Shown here: positions 44,062-53,692 of the stretch, in pieces | How positions within the stretch are numbered: position 1 is the stretch's first letter | How the letters are laid out: each line of letters starts with the position of its first letter | Assembly: GCA_963823845.1 (NCBI GenBank) | Contig: CAWGND010000009.1 | Location: 62,001-126,000, forward strand | Reading direction: 5' to 3' | Length of the DNA: 64,000 nt | From: Alloacidobacterium sp963823845 | GTDB taxonomy: Bacteria > Acidobacteriota > Terriglobia > Terriglobales > Acidobacteriaceae | Notes under the pieces: model-generated | The model's input: only the letters and a program-made list of their open reading frames with translations | Database searches by the model: none | What the model was told of the DNA's origin: nothing | Position numbers and translations under genes: made by a program

Positions 44062-45416
44062 TTAGGGATAAATGCGGTTCAGCGTCCTCGCAAACGGAAT
44101 CGTCTCGCGCACATGCTCCAACCCGCATATCCACGCCACGGCCCGCTCAATCCCCATCCCAAAACCCGAGTGCGGAACCGAGCCATACTGCCGCAGATCG
44201 AGATACCACTTGAAAGCATCGAGTGGCAAGTTGTGCTCCTCAATCCGCTTTTTAAGCAGATCGTAAGAGGCAATACGCTGCGACCCGCCAATGATCTCGC
44301 CATACCCCTCCGGCGCCAGCACATCCACGCACAGCGCGTACTTCGGGTTCGTCCGGATCAGGCTCCATGTAGAACGCCTTCACCGCCGCCGGATAGCGAT
44401 GCACCATCACTGGCCGATCAAACTGCGACGAGATATAAGTCTCATCCGGCGAGCCAAAGTCGTTGCCATACTCGAACGGTTGTTCCAGCAATCCCTTGGC
44501 ATGGGCATCGTTCAGCATCTGCACGGCTTCGTCATAGCTGATGCGTGGAAACGGCGCCTTGATCGCCTCAAGCTTCGATGATATCGCGGCCCAGCACTTT
44601 CATATCAGCCGCGCGCCGCGTGAGCACCCGATCGACGATAAAGCTGATGAACTGTTCCGCCAGTCCCATCAGGTCGTCAAGTCCTGCGTAAGCCCACTCC
44701 GGCTCGACCATCCAGAACTCGGTCAGATGCCTCCGCGTCTTCGACTTTTCAGCGCGGAACGTCGGTCCAAAGCTGTAGACCTTGCCCAGAGCCAGCGCTG
44801 TGCTCTCGATGTAAAGCTGGCCGCTCTGCGTCAGATAAGCCTCATCGCCGAAATACTCGACCGGAAAGAGCGTGCTCGTGCCTTCGCACGCGGCAGGGGT
44901 CAAAATCGGCGGATCGGTAAGGATAAATCCGTTGTCATCCAGAAAATCCCGCGCCGCCTTGATGATCTCCGCGCGAATCCGCAGAATCGCCGACTGGCGC
45001 GGCGTGCGAATCCACAGATGGCGGTGCTCCATCAGGAAGTCAGTGCCATGCTCTTTCAGCGAAATCGGAAACGGATCGTCTTCTGGCACCCGCTGCACAA
45101 CTTCGACATTCTCGACATCAAGCTCATAGCCGCCGGGAGCGCGCTTGTCCGCACGAACTTTGCCCGTAACGATGACACTCGATTCCTGCGTCAGCCCCTT
45201 AATTGTCTCAAAGACCTCAGGCGGAACAGCGGCCTTGGGCACGATTCCCTGAATCGTCCCCGAGCCATCGCGAAAAATAGGAAAGAGCAGCTTGCCGCTC
45301 TCGCGCAGGTTGTAAAGCCAGCCCTTGAGCGTAACCGACTTGCCTTCATGCTCGCCGATTTTGGCGATAGTCGTAACGGGCGTTTCTGATGCAGTGATGA
45401 ACGTTTCTTCTGACAT
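44062..45416 (-). pseudogene. asnS: Asparaginyl-tRNA synthetase, interrupted by two +1 frameshifts
   Basis: Start taken at the ATG at 45416. The N-terminal OB domain (VTLKGWLYNLRESGKLLFPI) and class II motifs (FRAEKSKTRRHLTEFWMVEP) run in one frame to GRDI; an extra base near 44579 shifts to the frame encoding EAIKAPFPRISYDEAVQML and FGSPDETYISSQFDRPVMVH; another extra base near 44345 shifts to YALCVDVLAPEGYGEIIGGS and the end, with GMGIERAVAWICGLEHVRET. Removing two bases restores a complete AsnRS. The enzyme is normally essential unless Asn-tRNA is made by transamidation, so sequence error is more likely than decay. It charges tRNA-Asn. Confidence 0.93.
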
Positions 45417-45503
45417 ACCAATTTTTGAACCCGCAAAAGTTTGTCTCACCCGAAGGTGACCGTTTAGTGTAGCGCCGGAGGAACTGCCTTGGGCCGAAGG
45501 CTC

Positions 45504-46328
45504 CTACAACCCGAACTTCTCAAACGCAGCCTGCGCCTTGCTCACCACGCTCTCCGGCGTCTCCTCAAGCGCATAATGGATTTCCAGCACCCCAGCCGGA
45601 GCCTGCGGAGCCGACTTCAACTCGCCGATCGCCTCATCCCACGCAATCGTCCCATCCCCCGGCCAGAGATGCGCGTCGCGGTCGCCCTTATTGTCATGCA
45701 AGTGAGAGCTGCGGATGAGCGGACGCAATTCGGAAATCGTCGTCACGACCCCATCGCCAAGATGCGCATGGCCTGTATCGAGACACACCCCGATATCTTT
45801 GAAATGCCCGACATTAAGGATTTCCAGTAAATTGTGAGGCTGCGTGACTTCGTTCTGAATGTTTTCAACCAGAAGCTTTACGCCAAGAGGATTCGCAAAA
45901 GCCCGCAGGTGCTCAAGCGCGGTCAGCGAGTTCTCAAGAGAGCGCGGGCTCCACGCATCCTCGCGTTCGCCCAGATGGATAATCAGATACCGAAAAGGAA
46001 CCTGCTCGGCAACCTCAAGCGCGCGCTTGATTTCGTCCATGGCGTCGATGCGACGCGACTTTTCCGGATGGATGACATTGACGGCGGGTGCTCCGCCACG
46101 CCCCATTTCAAGATCCGGAAACATCGGCGCATGCATCGAAAACGCATCCGCCGGATTCGCCTTGAACCAGTCGGCAATTTCGCGGATATGAGCACGGCTT
46201 GTGTAATCAAAGTGTTGGCGCGCGGCAAAAAGCTCTACGCCCTGCGCTCCCGCCCTGGCAAAAATATCGAGAAGACCAGGATGCAGACGGCTGCGTAGAA
46301 ATACGTGTGTAGAGATGACCTTCAACAT
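45504..46328 (-). CDS. Sugar phosphate isomerase/epimerase (xylose isomerase-like TIM barrel)
   Basis: 274 residues. GVELFAARQHFDYTSRAHIR, the metal-site blocks LLVENIQNEVTQPHNLLEIL and VCLDTGHAHLGDGVVTTISE, and HLHDNKGDRDAHLWPGDGTI match the AP endonuclease family 2/IolE-like fold, with Glu, Asp and His ligands in place. The substrate is unknown. The start codon is inside the 3' arm of a 10-bp inverted repeat (46326-46366) with no convincing ribosome site at normal distance. Confidence 0.9.
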   Translation of the reverse strand: MLKVISTHVFLRSRLHPGLLDIFARAGAQGVELFAARQHFDYTSRAHIREIADWFKANPADAFSMHAPMFPDLEMGRGGAPAVNVIHPEKSRRIDAMDEIKRALEVAEQVPFRYLIIHLGEREDAWSPRSLENSLTALEHLRAFANPLGVKLLVENIQNEVTQPHNLLEILNVGHFKDIGVCLDTGHAHLGDGVVTTISELRPLIRSSHLHDNKGDRDAHLWPGDGTIAWDEAIGELKSAPQAPAGVLEIHYALEETPESVVSKAQAAFEKFGL

Positions 46329-46366
46329 AGATGAGTAGTAAGTCCTGCTCTATCTTCTCATCTATG
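46326..46366. repeat. 10-bp inverted repeat over the isomerase start codon
   Basis: CATAGATGAG at 46326-46335 and CTCATCTATG at 46357-46366 are exact complements 21 bases apart. In the minus-strand transcript the 3' arm contains the ATG of the isomerase gene, so the stem could hide the start, or the arms could be an operator. Confidence 0.7.
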
Positions 46367-46393
46367 CTCGAAAGGTAAGTCAGCGGCAGCCTG

Positions 46394-48143
46394 TTAATAT
46401 CCGGCAGCCTTCCCAAAGCTATGCCGATGATCCTGCCCACCTTCCAGATCTCCCGTTGCAGGATCCACCGCGATGCACTCGCCATCGCTCCAGTGACCCT
46501 TCGCGACATTTACGTGATAACCCAAAGCGCGCAGCCCTTCCAGTGTCGAATCGGAGAAGCCTGGTTCAACAGACAAAACATCCGGCAGGTGTTGATGATG
46601 AAAGCGTGGCGCATCCACAGCCGCCTGAATATTCAGCGCCTTGATCGGCAGCGCTCAGAAAGATGTTGGCGACCGTGGTGATGATGCGTCCGCCGCCCGG
46701 CGATCCTAGCACCATCGCGACCTTGCCGTCCTTCAGCACAATCGTCGGCGTCATGGCCGAGAGCGGACGTTTGCCCGGTGCAATCGAGTTTGCCGGTCCC
46801 TGGATCAGCCCATACATATTCGGTACACCCTGCTTCGAGGCAAAATCATCCATCTCATCATTGAGCAGGAAGCCGAGTTTCTCCGCCGTCACATCCGAAC
46901 CAAAATTGTTATTGAGCGTCGTCGTCACTGCCACAGCATTCCTCTCGGCATCAACCACCGAAAAGTGCGTCGTCTGCGATGATTCATGCCGCACATCGGC
47001 CATCGTCGGTGGCGGAGGAGTAAAGCCAGCGGGGCGCTTCAGGCTTGCCGATGCCGTTGCCTGGTCTTCCTCGATGCTGGCGCGCCACGCTGCCGCATAT
47101 TTCTTGTCCGTCAGCTGTTCGACGGGAATCTTCACATAGTCCGGATCTCCCAGATAATCCGAGCGGTCCATGAAGGCACGTCGATAGGCCTCGGTTATAA
47201 GGTGCATCTCCGGAGGCGTACGGTCCCCAAGGCGACCCAGGTTATAGCCTTCCAGAATATTCAGCGCCTCAATCAGCGCCACGCCACCTGACGAAGGCGG
47301 AGGAGCGGCAACTATCGTGTGGTCCTTATAGGTGCCCAGGAGCGGCTCGCGCTCTTTCACTTCATACGAAGCCAGATCTTTCTCCGTAATCAGGCCGCCA
47401 CCTTTTTGCATGTCGGCCGCCAGTTGCTTTGCAATCTGCCCGTGATAAAAATCATCCGGGTCTTTAGCAATGCGTCGCAGCGTTGCAGCAAGCTCCGGCT
47501 GCCTGAAGGTGTCACCTGTCTGGTAATAATTTCCGTTGCGCTGAAAGATGTGCTTCGATTCTGGGAAGCGCTCCAGGTCGGAGTCGTGCAGTTCCTTGGC
47601 TTCCTCTTCCGTAAGCGCAAAACCATCCGAGGCCAACTTGATCGCGGGCTCCATGACCTTGGCTAGGGTAAGCTTGCCGTATTTCTTTTCTGCATAGGCC
47701 ATCCCAGCCACCGCCCCCGGAACACCGACAGCTTTGTAACCAACCAGGCTGGCATTGGGAATAATCTTGCCCTTGTCATCCAGATACATATTCACCGAAG
47801 CCGCCAGTGGAGCCTTCTCGCGATAGTCAATAAAAGTAGACTTCCCGGAGTGCAGATGAATCAGCATGAATCCGCCCCCACCAATATTCCCCGCCTCTGG
47901 ATGCACAACCGCAAGCGCGAAGCCTGTTGCGACCGCCGCGTCGACCGCATTACCGCCTTCCTTTAATGTCTCAACACCAGCATCCGTGGCAAGGTGATGA
48001 ATGCTGACCACCATGGCATGCTTTGTGCGGACGGGAGTCTCATTCTGTATGGCCAGCGAAGGGTTGACGACCTGTTGCGCATGCAGGTTAAGGCTTGCAG
48101 AAAGACCAAGCGCGGCAGAAAGCCAGAGGAGGCTGCGAGTCAT
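46394..48143 (-). pseudogene. ggt: Gamma-glutamyltransferase, frameshifted near the C-terminus
   Basis: A signal peptide (LLWLSAALGLSASLNLHAQ) is followed by the GGT large subunit (AMVVSIHHLATDAGVETLKE, GGGGFMLIHLHSGKSTFIDY). The autoprocessing/catalytic Thr is in SSQTTHFSVVDAERNAVAVT, and the small subunit includes PLSAMTPTIVLKDGKVAMVL and GSPGGGRIITTVANIFLSA. An extra G near 46638 then shifts frame; VDAPRFHHQHLPDVLSVEPG and the true end lie in the next frame to 46394. With that base removed the enzyme is about 580 residues, a normal length. It cleaves or transfers gamma-glutamyl groups of glutathione in the periplasm. Confidence 0.92.
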
Positions 48144-48194
48144 GGTAGCCGGTAGTTTAACCCGATTTTTTCAAAACGCTACAATCCATTCTGG

Positions 48195-49196
48195 ATGCCC
48201 ACGCACGTTCGTTCATTTTCGAAGATCAACCTCGGGTTAGCTATCGGCCCATCGCGCCCCGATGGTTTCCATGCACTGACGACTCTGTACCAGACGCTGG
48301 CCGCGCACGATCTGCTAACCGTCGAAGCCCGCAAACTGAGCAGCGGCACGAGCAGTATTACTCTCACAACGAACGACAAGCGTGTTCCCACCGACGAACG
48401 AAACACAGTTTGGAAGATGCTCGACAAAGCCCTGACCTTCGTCGGGATCTCCGCCGAAGTCCACGTCCACATCAAAAAGCGCCTCCCCGTCCAGGGTGGC
48501 CTGGGCGCAGGATCAGCCAACGCCGTCGCCGCGCTCGTCGGGCTGGAACAAGAGCTGAATCAACAACTTCCCGGAGCAGAACGCCTGAAGATCGCGGCGA
48601 AAGTAGGCTCCGACGTCCCGTTATTCCTCATCGGGGGAGCAGTCCTCGGGCTGGGCCGGGGCGAAGAAGGCTATCCCATGCCCGACCTGCCCGAGACCCA
48701 CTGCGTCGTAGCCTTGCCCAACGTAGGCGTGTCAACCCCCCAGGCCTTCCGCGACTGGGATTCCCGTCATGCAGAAAGATTGACCCAAGAGGCATCCTCC
48801 GATAGACTGAAAGAGTTGAGTCGAGCTCTCTCTGCATGTCTTTGCGAGCCGCACTCCTCCGGTGTCTTCTCCTCGGGAGAAGACCGGCCCGGGAATCCAC
48901 TTCTCGCGCTTGTCCGAACCGGGATCGCAAACGACTTCGAAGAGGTCGTCTTCCGTCAGCATCCCTCACTCGGTGACATTAAGCGCATACTAGTGTGTTC
49001 CGACCACCCGGAGCAGGCGGCTCTTTATGCTGCGCTCTCAGGTTCCGGATCGGCCGTCTTTGGCCTGTACGAAACCGAAACAGCGGCCAAAGCCGCCGAG
49101 GAGCGGTTATCGGCCAACGGTATTGCATCGATGCGGGCAAAAACCTTGCCCCGCGAAGCATACTGGCGGACGATGATAGTAAGTTCTGAGCAATAG
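48195..49196 (+). CDS. ispE: 4-diphosphocytidyl-2-C-methyl-D-erythritol kinase
   Basis: 333 residues, slightly long for IspE. SFSKINLGLAIGPSRPDGFH is the family N-terminus and LPVQGGLGAGSANAVAALVG (near residue 97) is the GHMP kinase phosphate loop; SDVPLFLIGGAVLGLGRGEE and the C-terminal LSGSGSAVFGLYETE are also typical. It phosphorylates CDP-methylerythritol in the MEP isoprenoid pathway. Six bases after the stop is tRNA-Gln, and prs follows, an order often conserved in bacteria. Confidence 0.95.
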   Translation: MPTHVRSFSKINLGLAIGPSRPDGFHALTTLYQTLAAHDLLTVEARKLSSGTSSITLTTNDKRVPTDERNTVWKMLDKALTFVGISAEVHVHIKKRLPVQGGLGAGSANAVAALVGLEQELNQQLPGAERLKIAAKVGSDVPLFLIGGAVLGLGRGEEGYPMPDLPETHCVVALPNVGVSTPQAFRDWDSRHAERLTQEASSDRLKELSRALSACLCEPHSSGVFSSGEDRPGNPLLALVRTGIANDFEEVVFRQHPSLGDIKRILVCSDHPEQAALYAALSGSGSAVFGLYETETAAKAAEERLSANGIASMRAKTLPREAYWRTMIVSSEQ

Positions 49197-49202
49197 CAGT
49201 TT

Positions 49203-49276
49203 TGGGCGATCGACTAATGGTAGGTCAAGTGCCTTTGGAGCACTTTGTCTAGGTTCGAATCCTAGTCGCCCAGCCA
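49203..49276 (+). tRNA. tRNA-Gln (anticodon TTG), CCA encoded
   Basis: Acceptor TGGGCGA pairs with TCGCCCA before GCCA; D-stem GAC/GTC; anticodon stem AGTGC/GCACT with loop CTTTGGA (anticodon TTG); T-stem CTAGG/CCTAG with loop TTCGAAT. All four stems are perfect. It lies between ispE and prs. Confidence 0.96.
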
Positions 49277-49401
49277 GGTTTTACGCTGAGTCATCAAGGG
49301 TTAACCTCTTGCGATGACGCGGTGATGACAACAGAAGCCGCTGGCCATGCAGTCCGGCCAGCATGAGTGACAACCAAAGCAAACCAGCTTGGGGGTTTCT
49401 T

Positions 49402-50442
<1,041 letters not shown>

Positions 50443-50532
50443 GCGCGTCTGGTTCGTAAGTTCGCGATTGAGTTAGCTTGGTCGCCAGACAAAGGGAGCG
50501 GAAAGCCTCCGTGCCCGAAGGAAAAGGACAGA

Positions 50533-51212
50533 ATGATTACTCAGGAAGTCGTAGCAGCAACACCCCGCGAGGGCAAGTTCAACAAGAATGCGGCGCGCCG
50601 CGTGCGCGTCAAGGGAAGATTCCCGCCGTCGTTTATGGCGCGCAGGAGCCGTCCGTCGCCGTCGAAGTCGACCCGAAGCAGATTCTCCGCATTCTGCACT
50701 CTGACTCCGGTCACAACTCGATCTTCGATCTCGAAATCGGCGACGCCAAGGCCAAGGCCATGATCGTCGACTGGCAGTATGAGCCGATCAAGGGCTCGCT
50801 CCTGCACATCGACCTCAAGCGCATCGCTCTCGACAAGGCAATCCGCGTCGAAGTGCCGATCCAACTCGTCGGCGTTCCGGTTGGTGTTAGGACGCAAGGC
50901 GGCATCCTTGACCAGGTGCTGCGTGAAGTCGAAATCGAGTGCCTGCCGACCGATATCCCCAGCCACATCGATGTCGATGTTTCTGAGCTGGCCTTCGGCG
51001 ATGTGCTGCGTGTCTCCGCCCTGCCGCACTCGGGCAAGCTGAAGTTCCTGACCGATGAGAACAGCACCGTCGCGCACGTGGTTGCGATCAAGGAAGAAGT
51101 AGTTGCGACGCCGGATGCTGTTGCGGTTGCGGCTGCAACCCCGGCAGAGCCGGAAGTCGTCAAGAAGGGTAAGCAGGAGACGGCCGAGGCCGCTGCTCCA
51201 GCCAAGAAGTAA
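50533..51212 (+). pseudogene. rplY: Ribosomal protein bL25 (Ctc type), one base missing near the N-terminus
   Basis: The ATG at 50533 follows AAAAGGA and encodes VVAATPREGKFNKNAARRVR in one frame; after AAGGG at 50611-50615 one base is missing and the protein continues in the next frame with KIPAVVYGAQEPSVAVEVDP to the stop at 51212. The C-terminal domain (VPIQLVGVPVGVRTQGGILD) and an Ala/Pro/Lys tail mark the long CTC-type L25 that binds 5S rRNA. Restored length is about 227 residues. Three bases separate it from pth. Confidence 0.9.
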
Positions 51213-51215
51213 AGC

Positions 51216-51845
51216 TTGGCGGACGAGGCAAGTAAGAGCGGCGTGTTCCTGGTCGTCGGTCTCGGCAATCCGGGGATCGAATATCAGTTCACGCCGCACA
51301 ATGCGGGTTTTCTGGCGATTGACCGCATCGCCGACGATTACGGCGTGCAGCTAGTGAATCGCCGCTGCCGGGCAATAACGGCAACGATTCGCATGGCAGG
51401 CCGCGAAGTGGTTCTGGCCAAGCCGGAGACGTACATGAACCTCAGCGGCATTTCGGTTGAGGCTCTGGTTCATGAGTTCGAGCTTGATCCGGAACGCGAC
51501 ATGGTTGTGATCTACGACGAGCTGGCCCTGCCGCTGGGTTCGCTCCGGGTAAGAACAGGCGGCAGCTCCGGTGGTCACAACGGAGCAAATTCGATCAACG
51601 GTGCGCTGCAGTCGCAGGAATGGGCGCGCATCCGGATCGGCGTAGGACCGCAGCCGGGCGAGTTGAGCGGACGGCGCGGAAAAGATTATCTGCTGACGCC
51701 GATGCGCAAGGCAGATCTGGCCGAGCTTGATCCGGTATTGGACAAGGCGGCCAAAGCAGTCGAGATGATCCTGACGCAGGGCATCAAGGCTGCGATGAAT
51801 GAGTTTAACCGCCGCGAGCAAAACGGCCCGGCGGAAGGTGAATGA
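51216..51845 (+). CDS. pth: Peptidyl-tRNA hydrolase
   Basis: 209 residues from a TTG three bases after rplY; a GTG at 51243 is an alternative start closer to the conserved region. FLVVGLGNPGIEYQFTPHNA carries the catalytic His (HNAGF), and TYMNLSGISVEALVHEFEL, DELALPLGSLRVRTGGSSGG and HNGANSINGALQSQEWARIR follow. It releases peptides from prematurely dropped peptidyl-tRNA. Part of the rplY-pth-rpsF-rpsR-rplI set. Confidence 0.95.
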   Translation: MADEASKSGVFLVVGLGNPGIEYQFTPHNAGFLAIDRIADDYGVQLVNRRCRAITATIRMAGREVVLAKPETYMNLSGISVEALVHEFELDPERDMVVIYDELALPLGSLRVRTGGSSGGHNGANSINGALQSQEWARIRIGVGPQPGELSGRRGKDYLLTPMRKADLAELDPVLDKAAKAVEMILTQGIKAAMNEFNRREQNGPAEGE

Positions 51846-51912
51846 AGACTAGGAATCCGTAACGGTCACGGTTGCATAACGGCAGCCGCGATGCGAGAGA
51901 AGAGAGAAACGA

Positions 51913-52327
51913 ATGCAACGTGTTTACGAAGTAATGTTTATCGTTCGTCCCGACACACTGGACGAAGATGTGGACAAGCTGATCGCCGGCTTTGAAGCCA
52001 CTGTGACCAACGGCGGCGGAATCGTCCGTTCCACGGAGAAGCTGGGACGTCGCAAGCTGGCCTACACTGGTGCGCAAGTTCAACGATGGCAACTATGTTC
52101 TGCTCACCGTTGAAGCCGACGGCAACCTGGTGCATGAGCTTGAGCGCCGCCTGCGCGTCTCCGAGCCTGTGATCAAGTTCATCACCGTGCGCATGGATGA
52201 AGAGCAGAAGCGCATCGACAAGATCAAGGCCATCCGCGCCACGCGCAAGAAGCTCAGCGCCCAGCCCGTGCCTGCTCCGGTAGAAGCGGTCGAAGCGCCG
52301 GCGGAAGCGACCCCGGCAAGCGCATAA
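51913..52327 (+). pseudogene. rpsF: Ribosomal protein bS6, one extra base
   Basis: AGAGAG precedes the ATG at 51913. YEVMFIVRPDTLDEDVDKLI runs to RRKLAYT; one extra G at 52069-52070 then shifts the continuing VRKFNDGNYVLLTVEADGNL and VIKFITVRMDEEQKRIDKIK into the next frame, ending in an Ala/Pro-rich tail at 52327. Deleting that base gives about 137 residues, normal for bS6 with a tail. bS6 binds bS18 on the small-subunit platform; the gene is followed by rpsR. Confidence 0.93.
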
Positions 52328-52386
52328 CAGATTTTTTGAATTAGATTCACGCCGCCGGCCACTGGCCGGCGGAGAAGGAAAAAGAA

Positions 52387-52728
52387 ATGGCTGACGAAAC
52401 AACAACACCGAGAGCGCCCGAAGGCGGCGCACCTCACTCAGGTGGCCCCGGTGGCCCCCGCGGTCCCCGCACCGGAGGCCCCGGTGGACCGGGCGGTCCT
52501 GGCGGACGCAAGTTCTTCCGCCGCAAGAAGGTCTGCAAGTTCTGCACCGAGAAGATCGACGCGATCCCGTACCGCGACGTGCGTTTGCTGCAAGGCTTTG
52601 TGGCCGAGCGCGGCAAGATTGTTCCCCGCCGCCTGACCGGCGTGTGCACGACGCACCAGCGCCGTCTGACGCGGGCAATCAAGCAGGCCCGCAACATCGC
52701 CCTGCTGCCCTTCGCCGCCCGCTATTAG
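52387..52728 (+). CDS. rpsR: Ribosomal protein bS18, with Gly/Pro-rich N-terminal extension
   Basis: 113 residues. The conserved core starts at RKFFRRKKVCKFCTEKIDAI and includes PYRDVRLLQGFVAERGKIVP and RRLTGVCTTHQRRLTRAIKQ. The CKFC pair with the CTTH pair is the zinc-binding (C+) form. The first 40 residues are unusual: GGPGGPRGPRTGGPGGPGGP, collagen-like and probably disordered. bS18 pairs with bS6 on the 30S platform. GGAGAAGGAAAAAGAA precedes the ATG. Confidence 0.95.
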   Translation: MADETTTPRAPEGGAPHSGGPGGPRGPRTGGPGGPGGPGGRKFFRRKKVCKFCTEKIDAIPYRDVRLLQGFVAERGKIVPRRLTGVCTTHQRRLTRAIKQARNIALLPFAARY

Positions 52729-52738
52729 TTTTAGTGCC

Positions 52739-52771
52739 TGTCATTCTGAGCGCAGCGAAGAACCTGCTTTT
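52739..52771. repeat. Dispersed TGTCATTCTGAGC-type repeat, copy 1
   Basis: TGTCATTCTGAGCGCAGCGA followed by AGAACCTGCTTTT, just after rpsR. It is one of three related copies between rpsR and the RES toxin gene (others at 52860 and 53571). Confidence 0.75.
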
Positions 52772-52799
52772 CTCAGAATCCGGCACGAAAATGGGTGCC

Positions 52800-52824
52800 C
52801 CATCCTTTGCGAAGCAAAGGGTGG
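52800..52824. repeat. Imperfect palindrome CCATCCTTTGC/GCAAAGGGTGG
   Basis: An 11-bp stem with one mismatch around GAA, in the rpsR-rplI spacer. The surrounding GGTGCCCCATCCTTTGCG context recurs in many acidobacterial intergenic regions; it could affect transcript stability. Confidence 0.6.
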
Positions 52825-52859
52825 GAAAGCAAGGCATCATCCTGATCGATAAGTCAGGA

Positions 52860-52908
52860 TGTCATCCTGAGCGGAGCGCAAAGCGCGAAGTCGAAGGATC
52901 TGCTTTTA
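52860..52908. repeat. Dispersed TGTCATCCTGAGCGGAGCG repeat, copy 2
   Basis: TGTCATCCTGAGCGGAGCGC followed by AAAGCGCGAAGTCGAAGGAT and CTGCTTTT. It is about 50 bases before rplI and almost identical to the copy at 53571-53618. Confidence 0.85.
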
Positions 52909-52957
52909 CCTAAGTTTTTGAAAGACGGCGCAAAGCGCTCTCATTTGGAGATTGGCA

Positions 52958-53416
52958 ATGGAAGTCATTCTGAAAGAAGACGTAAACAACCTGGGCCACC
53001 GCGGCGACGTGGTGAAGGTGGCAGACGGCTACGGCCGCAACTACCTCCTGCCCAAAAAGCTCGCCATGGAAGCGACCGCAGCGAACAAAGTCGTCATCGA
53101 GCAGATGAAGGCCTCAGCTGTCCGCCGCTCGGCGAAAGAGAAGAGCGAAGCCGAGCAGCTGGTCACCCAGCTCAACGACGTGGCCCTCGTATTCGAGCGC
53201 AAGGTCGGCGAGAACGATCACCTCTTCGGCTCAGTCACCTCGGCCGACATCGCCCACGGACTCGAATCCAAGGGCTTCAACATCGACCGCCGCAAGGTGC
53301 ATCTGGATGAGCCGCTGAAGTCCCTCGGCGAATTCCTGATCCCGGTCAAGCTGCACCGCGAAGTCACCGCTCACATCAAGGTAACGGTGAAAGGCGAAGA
53401 AGCCGCCGCCGAGTAA
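52958..53416 (+). CDS. rplI: Ribosomal protein bL9
   Basis: 152 residues from the ATG at 52958 with GGAG seven bases upstream; the TTG at 52952 is a less likely start. MEVILKEDVNNLGHRGDVVK, VADGYGRNYLLPKKLAMEAT (N-domain that contacts 23S rRNA) and a long connecting helix are clear, followed by the C-domain (VGENDHLFGSVTSADIAHGL). It is the last gene of the ribosomal set and is followed by a strong terminator at 53470-53507. Confidence 0.96.
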   Translation: MEVILKEDVNNLGHRGDVVKVADGYGRNYLLPKKLAMEATAANKVVIEQMKASAVRRSAKEKSEAEQLVTQLNDVALVFERKVGENDHLFGSVTSADIAHGLESKGFNIDRRKVHLDEPLKSLGEFLIPVKLHREVTAHIKVTVKGEEAAAE

Positions 53417-53469
53417 CCGCAGTAAGAAGCAAAGACAATGCCTCCGGCGGCGGACTGGCCGTCCGGGGC

Positions 53470-53507
53470 AAATGAAAAGCCCCAGTGCGTACTGGGACTT
53501 TTCATTT
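53470..53507. terminator. Strong bidirectional intrinsic terminator
   Basis: AAATGAAAAGCCCCAGT pairs with ACTGGGACTTTTCATTT with one C/A mismatch in a 17-bp stem and a GCGT loop; A- and T-runs flank it on both strands. It closes the ribosomal operon and faces the RES gene from the other side. Confidence 0.88.
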
Positions 53508-53570
53508 TGTCGGATATCAATCGCTCACCGGACGCTCCGTGCCTATCTCGGCAGTTCATACCACCACCGA

Positions 53571-53618
53571 TGTCATCCTGAGCGGAGCGCGAAGCGCGCA
53601 GTCGAAGGACCCGCACCG
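53571..53618. repeat. Dispersed TGTCATCCTGAGCGGAGCG repeat, copy 3
   Basis: TGTCATCCTGAGCGGAGCGC then GAAGCGCGCAGTCGAAGGAC and CCGCACCG, between the terminator and the RES toxin gene. Differs from copy 2 at only a few positions. Confidence 0.85.
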
Positions 53619-53692
53619 CAGGTGCACCTTTTGCCTTGCGCAGCAAGGCCCGCGGGATTTTCATTCTTGCAACTACCTCTGTCCTCGGCATT

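Noticed and set aside
44541..45389. 282-codon plus-strand frame opposite asnS
   Set aside because: Shadow of the AsnRS gene; no motifs.
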